Positions 63,581-64,000 of a DNA stretch of 64,000 nt are shown one piece after another. The notes beneath the pieces were generated by a model. It did not search any database. It was not told the DNA's origin and saw nothing but the letters and a program-made list of their open reading frames with translations. The translations under genes and the position numbers were made by a program. Source of the stretch: Kudoa neothunni (lineage: Eukaryota; Cnidaria); NCBI GenBank assembly GCA_964304625.1, contig OZ199840.1, positions 930,001 to 994,000 of the forward strand, read 5' to 3'. Each line of letters starts with the position of its first letter. Position 1 is the first letter of the stretch.

Positions 63581-64000
63581 TAATTCTTTTATAGTGGAGT
63601 ATATATAAGATATTAGTGTCGTGCAAAATTGGAAAATTTTAATATCTATAAGATGATTGAAATATTTCGATTATTACATAGGATCAAATAATTATGCAAC
63701 CTCAAGTAAGGAGTGAGCTCGATAATCTTGCGAATATCAAACCATTGTTTGTAGATTTTAATACTGCAAAAAACAGAAAATATAAAAATCTGCATTTAAA
63801 TCTTTATCCAAATGTTAAACATGTTGAACTCAAGACTTGATTCTTATATGCTACATTTGTTTGTAGAAGTTTAAGAAAAAAATCGTTATAAAATATTGAA
63901 AGTAGTCTCGAAAAAAGATTTAAGATTATTTAAAACTGAATTTATTTTATTAATTTAAATTATATTATATTAGTCTAAACTATGTCTAGAATATCACAAA
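63581..64000. other. AT-rich DNA to window end
   Basis: Nothing recognisable. Confidence 0.5.

Noticed and set aside
1-64000. LTR retroelements, LINE reverse transcriptases and capsid-bearing elements
   Set aside because: No reverse-transcriptase, integrase-core or capsid-like motif and no long direct terminal repeats were seen. The only long direct repeat is the gene-bearing segmental duplication.

Overview
The window is strongly AT-rich nuclear DNA of a small-genome animal. Genes are cut into short exons by GT-AG introns, mostly 33-66 nt long. The genes are animal-type: SRP receptor alpha, ribokinase, PCID2, SLC35F transporters and multi-PDZ proteins. The transposon set is hAT, piggyBac, MULE/FLYWCH, Merlin and pogo. 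A derived parasitic metazoan (myxozoan first; orthonectid or dicyemid less likely) fits best. This is an inference, and no rRNA or mitochondrial marker is present to test it.

Layout. 1-272: 3' tail of a piggyBac transposase. 1435-8310 and 12555-17450: two copies of one segmental duplication. Each carries, on the minus strand, a large type I membrane protein gene with repeated cysteine-rich FN3-like domains (4685-7692 and 13858-16860). The first copy was later hit by a hAT element (2539-4566). A MULE (8319-9830) and a piggyBac (9985-12321) lie between the copies. 17627-19801 (minus): SRP receptor alpha. 21290-21760: pogo-type transposase fragment. 24062-25898 (plus): ribokinase. 27348-29514 (minus): PCID2, in 16 exons so short that ORF calling misses it. 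30935-31229 (minus): a small unrecognised three-exon gene.

31859-48847 (minus): five tandem SLC35F1/F2-like transporter genes, separated by AT-rich spacers with small hAT and pogo-like MITEs and a GC-richer tRNA-like repeat island (46790-47270). 50314-50583: two 3' exons of an unknown plus-strand gene. 51801-54079 (minus) and 54488-56785 (plus): a head-to-head pair of multi-PDZ genes sharing a 408-bp intergenic region. 56786-64000 is mostly non-coding, with a Merlin transposase remnant (61640-62600), a 69-bp MITE and a short tRNA-like fold.

The housekeeping genes (SRP receptor, PCID2, ribokinase) are unrelated singletons. The expanded genes (receptor pair, SLC35F array, PDZ pair) all arose by local duplication, so the window records lineage-specific expansion of surface and scaffold proteins. 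Single-base breaks, often in A runs, occur in otherwise well conserved genes. Uncorrected assembly indels are therefore a serious alternative to pseudogenisation throughout.
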